Below the pieces are notes generated by a model. It saw only the letters and a program-made list of their open reading frames with translations. It did no database searches and was not told the DNA's origin. From Chitinophaga qingshengii (GTDB lineage Bacteria; Bacteroidota; Bacteroidia; Chitinophagales; Chitinophagaceae): DNA of 64,000 bases. Where the stretch lies: contig NZ_JACVFC010000001.1 in assembly GCF_014529935.1 (NCBI RefSeq), forward strand, positions 3,100,001-3,164,000, read 5' to 3'. Below are positions 61,996-64,000 of this stretch, one piece after another. Each line of letters begins with the position of its first letter. Position 1 is the stretch's first letter. The translations under genes and the position numbers were made by a program.

Positions 61996-64000
61996 ATGGC
62001 TGACAACAATTTCAAACCTTTTGTGCCACCTGGTGCACAAATGAAAGAATTTACGCTTAAATCCATCCTACTGGGCTGTCTTTTCGGAATTATCTTTGGC
62101 GCCGCTACCGTATACCTGGCGCTGAAAGCCGGTCTAACCGTTTCCGCCTCCATTCCGATTGCCGTTATTGCGATTACTTTAGGCAGAAAGTTTTTTAACA
62201 CCACCATTCTGGAAAACAACATTATCCAGACAACCGGTTCCGCCGGTGAATCCATTGCTGCCGGCGTGGTATTTACCCTGCCCGGATTCCTTTTTCTCAG
62301 CGATGGCGGTGGCGCCCAGTTTTTTAACTACTTCACTATTCTGATCCTGGCTATTTTCGGTGGTATTCTCGGTACGCTGATGATGATACCGCTGCGCCGG
62401 TCGTTGATTGTAAAAGAACACAAAACCCTGCCCTACCCGGAAGGCACCGCCTGTGGCGATGTGCTGATTGCCGGTGAAAAAGGGGGCGACTTCGCCCGTA
62501 CCGCCTTCTATGGCCTGGGCTTCGCCTTTGCCTATGCTATTTTTCAGAAGATATTGCATGTAATCGCCGAAACACCGGCCTACATGACCAAACAAACCAG
62601 CAAGTTCTTTCCATCTGCTAAAATCAGCGCAGACATCACACCGGAGTATATGGGTGTGGGTTATATCATCGGGCCGCGTATTGCCGGTGTACTGGTAGCC
62701 GGCGGCGTATTGTCCTGGCTGGCCCTCATCCCGCTGCTGGCCTCCCTGCTGCCCGGCGACGTTATTGCCGCCCAACTGGTGAAGATCGGCTACCTGGCCA
62801 GTCTGCAAACACCCGGCGGACAAGGTAACTGGGACCCTGTTGCCCATACATTCGCTGATTATTCCTCCGCCGTATACTACGCCTATGTACGCCAGATCGG
62901 CGCAGGCGCCGTAGCAGCCGGCGGTTTTATCACCCTGCTGAAAACAATTCCTACCATCATCTCTTCCTTTAAAGGCAGCATCGGCGCTATCAAAGACCGT
63001 AAAGCGGATGGCGGCGCACCTGCCGATGTACCCAGGACAGAACGGGACCTGAGCCTCAAGGTAGTAGCATTCGGCAGCATAGCCCTGATACTGCTGATGG
63101 CCTTCCTGCCACAGCTGCCAGGTGACTCTATCGGCAAAAAATTACTGGTAGGCCTGCTGGTAGTAGTTTTCGGCGCTTTCTTCGTAACGGTGTCCAGCCG
63201 TATCGTAGGCCTCATCGGTTCTTCCAATAATCCTATTTCCGGTATGACCATCGCTACGCTGATGGGCACCTGCCTGGTGTTTATCGCCGTAGGCTGGACC
63301 GGCAAAGTATATGAACCCATGGCCCTCGTGGTAGGCGGTATGATCTGTATCGCCGCCGCCAACGCCGGCGGTACTTCACAGGACCTGAAATCCGGTTACA
63401 TTGTAGGCGCTACCCCCAGGTACCAACAGCTGGCCCTTTTCATCGGCGCAATTGTATCCTCTATCGTGATCGGTCTTACCGTGAAGTTCCTGGATAAGCC
63501 CACTGCTGAAATGATCAGCAAAGGGGTAACGGAACATGCTATCGGCAGTGCGTACTACCCGGCTCCGCAAGGTACGCTCATGGCTACACTGGCTAAAGGC
63601 ATCCTGTCGTTCAACCTCGACTGGCAATTTGTGCTGGTAGGCGTTTTCCTGGCTGTCACCATGGAACTGTGCGGCGTCAACTCCCTGTCTTTCGCTGTGG
63701 GCGCTTATCTGCCGTTGTCTACTACCTTCCCCATCTTCATTGGTGGCGCTATCCGTGGCGTGGTAGACTATAAAAACAAAAAAGCCAATATCCATACTTC
63801 CGCAGCAGAAGAGGAACTGGGCAAAGGCAACCTGTTTGCAACAGGCCTCGTGGCCGGTGGTGCTGTGGCAGGCGTTATCATCGCTATCCTCGCCGGATTC
63901 GACAGCTCTGCGGCTATACTCGCCAAACTCAATGCAGAAGGAGCACTCGCCGGTATATTGGGCACCGGTGGCTACTTTGTGCTGGGATGTGCCTTCTTTG
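61996..64000 (+). CDS. OPT-family oligopeptide transporter, truncated by window end
   Basis: Open from the ATG at 61996 (MADNNFKPFVPPGAQMKEFT) to the end of the window, 668 codons with no stop. Many hydrophobic helices; OPT features include FGIIFGAATVYLALKAGLTV, IIQTTGSAGESIAAGVVFTL, KTLPYPEGTACGDVLIAGEK, GSSNNPISGMTIATLMGTCL and NAGGTSQDLKSGYIVGATPR. The family transports peptides or metal complexes; bacterial members are poorly characterised. The C-terminus is missing from view. A TAAATTTC sequence near 61962, one base from the -7 consensus, may be its promoter. Confidence 0.92.
   Translation, partial: MADNNFKPFVPPGAQMKEFTLKSILLGCLFGIIFGAATVYLALKAGLTVSASIPIAVIAITLGRKFFNTTILENNIIQTTGSAGESIAAGVVFTLPGFLFLSDGGGAQFFNYFTILILAIFGGILGTLMMIPLRRSLIVKEHKTLPYPEGTACGDVLIAGEKGGDFARTAFYGLGFAFAYAIFQKILHVIAETPAYMTKQTSKFFPSAKISADITPEYMGVGYIIGPRIAGVLVAGGVLSWLALIPLLASLLPGDVIAAQLVKIGYLASLQTPGGQGNWDPVAHTFADYSSAVYYAYVRQIGAGAVAAGGFITLLKTIPTIISSFKGSIGAIKDRKADGGAPADVPRTERDLSLKVVAFGSIALILLMAFLPQLPGDSIGKKLLVGLLVVVFGAFFVTVSSRIVGLIGSSNNPISGMTIATLMGTCLVFIAVGWTGKVYEPMALVVGGMICIAAANAGGTSQDLKSGYIVGATPRYQQLALFIGAIVSSIVIGLTVKFLDKPTAEMISKGVTEHAIGSAYYPAPQGTLMATLAKGILSFNLDWQFVLVGVFLAVTMELCGVNSLSFAVGAYLPLSTTFPIFIGGAIRGVVDYKNKKANIHTSAAEEELGKGNLFATGLVAGGAVAGVIIAILAGFDSSAAILAKLNAEGALAGILGTGGYFVLGCAFF

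Noticed and set aside
1..64000. CRISPR arrays, tRNA, rRNA, prophage or intact insertion sequences
   Set aside because: Scanning the gaps showed no regularly spaced repeats, no cloverleaf with the usual TTCGA core, and no transposase or phage gene.

Overview
The window looks like a chromosomal segment of a Gram-negative Bacteroidota, most like Chitinophaga or a relative (family Chitinophagaceae). The grounds are a SusC/SusD pair with an N-terminal STN domain and a FecI/FecR-type sigma/anti-sigma pair, DUF4302, DUF6452/DUF6048-type neighbours, start regions without Shine-Dalgarno sequences, and several TAnnTTTG -7 boxes, the Bacteroidota promoter element. The assignment rests on gene content read by eye; no database search was run. 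No rRNA, tRNA, CRISPR array, intact insertion sequence or phage gene was seen.

Layout. 1-8.2 kb: truncated LacI-type regulator, fatty acid desaturase, fabF, uvrA, an overlapping pair of small envelope proteins and a GNAT acetyltransferase. 8.3-22.4 kb: a ModF-like tandem ABC ATPase, then a giant alpha-2-macroglobulin lipoprotein and the penicillin-binding protein PbpC, which are usually adjacent but are here separated by about 4.4 kb carrying MFS exporter, esterase, LysR and a DUF1016 (YhcG-like) nuclease. 22.4-26.6 kb: rarA with two small upstream genes, and an M13 metallopeptidase. 26.8-30.5 kb: a five-gene metal cluster (small Cys-rich membrane protein, outer-membrane protein with a CDICGC start, MbnP-like lipoprotein, YHS-domain lipoprotein, MbnH/MauG/CcpA-like di-heme peroxidase). 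30.6-31.5 kb: an AT-rich LRR-like gene. 31.7-41.6 kb: sigma factor, FecR, SusC, SusD, HExxH lipoprotein and DUF4302 lipoprotein. 42-45.2 kb: small hypothetical, LpxH-like phosphoesterase, DUF47 and Pit phosphate transporter. 45.4-48.3 kb: rfbA, galE and a lone transketolase C-terminal half. 48.5-50.4 kb: a second ECF sigma factor, a putative anti-sigma factor with three PF(T/S)VPAGYF repeats, and a Spy/CpxP-like periplasmic protein. 50.5-52.5 kb: SnoaL-like, AraC and MBL-fold genes. 52.6-58.5 kb: the cell-shape operon mreB-mreC-mreD-mrdA-rodA on the minus strand. 58.7-64 kb: purD, a POT peptide transporter and a truncated OPT transporter.

How the genes work together. The most interesting unit is the MbnP/MbnH-like cluster. 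In methanotrophs MbnH oxidises a tryptophan of MbnP to kynurenine so that MbnP binds copper; here both partners occur with other putative metal-binding envelope proteins and no visible methanobactin genes. The 31.7-41.6 kb unit reads as a self-regulated outer-membrane uptake system in which the STN domain of SusC would signal through FecR to the sigma factor. Many intergenic gaps hold strong hairpin terminators, and several hold AT-rich inverted repeats built from short words such as AAATCC, AAATAT and AAATAG.
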